From contig JALNXH010000031.1 in the NCBI GenBank assembly GCA_023230455.1, positions 1 to 26,506 of the forward strand: DNA of 26,506 nucleotides. The letters are read 5' to 3'. Below, in pieces: positions 25,947 to 26,506 of this stretch. The stretch is from Rhodocyclaceae bacterium. Its GTDB lineage: Bacteria > Pseudomonadota > Gammaproteobacteria > Burkholderiales > Rhodocyclaceae. Both the position numbers and the translations under genes were made by a program. The notes below the pieces were generated by a model. That model did no database searches. It worked only from the letters and a program-made list of their open reading frames with translations, and was not told the origin of the DNA. The first letter of the stretch is position 1; each line of letters begins with the position of its first letter.

Positions 25947-26075
25947 CCCACTCCGTCCGTCCGGAGCACGTAGAAGAAATCCCTAGCTCCCCACTCCGTT
26001 CGCCCGGAGCTCGTCGAAGAAACCCTCGCTCTCCCACTCCGTTCGTCCTGAGCCCGTCGCAGGGCAACGGCTGAT
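25947..26075. repeat. Three tandem 43-bp imperfect repeats
   Basis: Units begin at 25947, 25990 and 26033, each opening with CCCACTCCG, exactly 43 bp apart. Each contains a core resembling GTTCGTCCTGAGCNCGTCG, which recalls short palindromic extragenic repeats spread through many proteobacterial genomes. Units 1 and 2 are most alike; unit 3 diverges in its last third. The minus-strand frames across this stretch are only translations of the repeat. Confidence 0.85.
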
Positions 26076-26099
26076 TTGCTTTTTCTTCGCTCCGAATCG

Positions 26100-26384
26100 C
26101 CACCGTTGCCGGGACTCGCCCCGGCGGGCGCCGGCAAGCCGGCGCCATTGGCCCAATAACGCTCCCCCACCCATCCTCCCCTGAGGGGAGGTGACATTGG
26201 ATGCGACAAGAAAGTAACCAAAGAAGCGCACCCACCGCCCCGGCCTGACTGCGTCAGGCGGCCCTCGCTCCGGCGGCTTGGCCGGGCCAGCCGCTGAACT
26301 CGCTGTGCTCGGGCAACGCGGCCGGAATTCCCCGGCCAACCCGCCTCCGCTCGGCGGGACAGAGGGGGTTGCACCCATCCCTGG
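26100..26384. repeat. GC-rich extragenic element with nested palindromes
   Basis: This noncoding stretch carries several hairpins. GGCGCCGGC and GCCGGCGCC (26127-26135, 26138-26146) are separated by AA. CCTCCCC and GGGGAGG surround TGA near 26170-26190. GCCTGAC and GTCAGGC surround TGC near 26245. It includes the string GACAAGAAAGTAACCAAAGA, which I recall from dispersed repeats in betaproteobacterial genomes but cannot confirm here. Its right end coincides with the point where the integrase-like reading frame loses similarity, so it looks like an insertion or deletion junction. Exact ends are uncertain. Confidence 0.55.
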
Positions 26385-26506
26385 GGTAGAAGCGGCCACC
26401 TTGCGTTCGACGGCCAGATGGCTGAGAAAGGCTTCCACTTCGGCTGCGCCCATGCCTACGGGATGTTTCTTGCCATGAAACAAAATAAAGCGTTTAATCC
26501 AATCAA
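26385..26506 (-). pseudogene. Fragment of an integron-type tyrosine integrase (N-terminal region)
   Basis: On the minus strand, entering from the right edge, the frame from 26504 encodes DWIKRFILFHGKKHP, then MGAAEVEAFLSHLAVER and KVAAST. This matches the N-terminal SAM-like DNA-binding region of integron integrases (IntI), which normally continues with a QNQAL-type sequence. Here the match stops at T (26387-26385) and the frame runs on into the GC-rich repeat element. No later part of the integrase, and no catalytic R-H-R-Y region, was found to the left. The gene is therefore broken or truncated. The true N-terminus lies outside the window. The assignment is from recalled family sequence, not a search. 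Confidence 0.6.

Noticed and set aside
25648..26384. Minus-strand frames of 166-195 codons in the right-hand tail
   Set aside because: They are translations of tandem and palindromic repeats (recurring S-G-R-T-E-W-type strings), not genes, apart from the integrase-like end.
1..26506. CRISPR array, tRNA or rRNA genes, prophage
   Set aside because: No regular spacer-repeat pattern, no tRNA-like cloverleaf or rRNA segment, and no phage structural genes were seen.

Overview
The window is GC-rich, densely coded bacterial chromosome. Gene families and gene order fit a betaproteobacterium, most likely a Rhodocyclales relative (Azoarcus/Thauera/Aromatoleum type). The grounds are a rpe-gph-trpE...trpGDC block, a yhdP-nit pair, and an acetone-carboxylase-type enzyme next to acetoacetyl-CoA synthetase. 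This placement is inferred from gene content, not from a marker gene.

Layout. (1) 2-5678, plus strand: the 3' part of an AcxA-type ketone carboxylase subunit, a complete AcxB-type subunit and an acetoacetyl-CoA synthetase. They form a tight operon that would carboxylate acetone (or a similar ketone) to acetoacetate and activate it to acetoacetyl-CoA. The small gamma subunit usually found after acxB is absent. (2) 5746-8811, minus strand: two signalling proteins. One is an Aer-like PAS/HAMP receptor with no recognisable MCP kinase-control hairpin. The other is an HD-GYP-type protein whose HD pair and conserved Lys are replaced. (3) 8923-14875, minus strand: rpe-gph-trpE-(unknown exported protein)-trpG-trpD-trpC, with overlapping or nearly touching genes. 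A short ORF with two near-adjacent Trp codons and a GC hairpin precede trpE and may be an attenuator. (4) 14965-15411, plus: apaG with a clear intrinsic terminator. (5) 15421-19352, minus: argJ and glnE. (6) 19432-24092, plus: yhdP and a nitrilase-family gene, overlapping by 4 bp. (7) 24093-25914, plus: a 368-bp gap containing a perfect 16-bp-arm inverted repeat, then a DUF1329 exported protein followed by two hairpins, the second a strong terminator. (8) 25915-26506: no intact gene. It holds three tandem 43-bp repeats, a GC-rich palindromic extragenic element, and at the right edge a minus-strand fragment matching the N-terminus of an integron-type integrase, cut off where the repeat element begins.

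Most of the window is ordinary housekeeping. The parts that deserve a second look are the ketone carboxylase operon without a gamma subunit, the two degenerate signalling proteins, the unknown gene inside the trp operon with its possible leader peptide, and the repeat/integrase-remnant tail.
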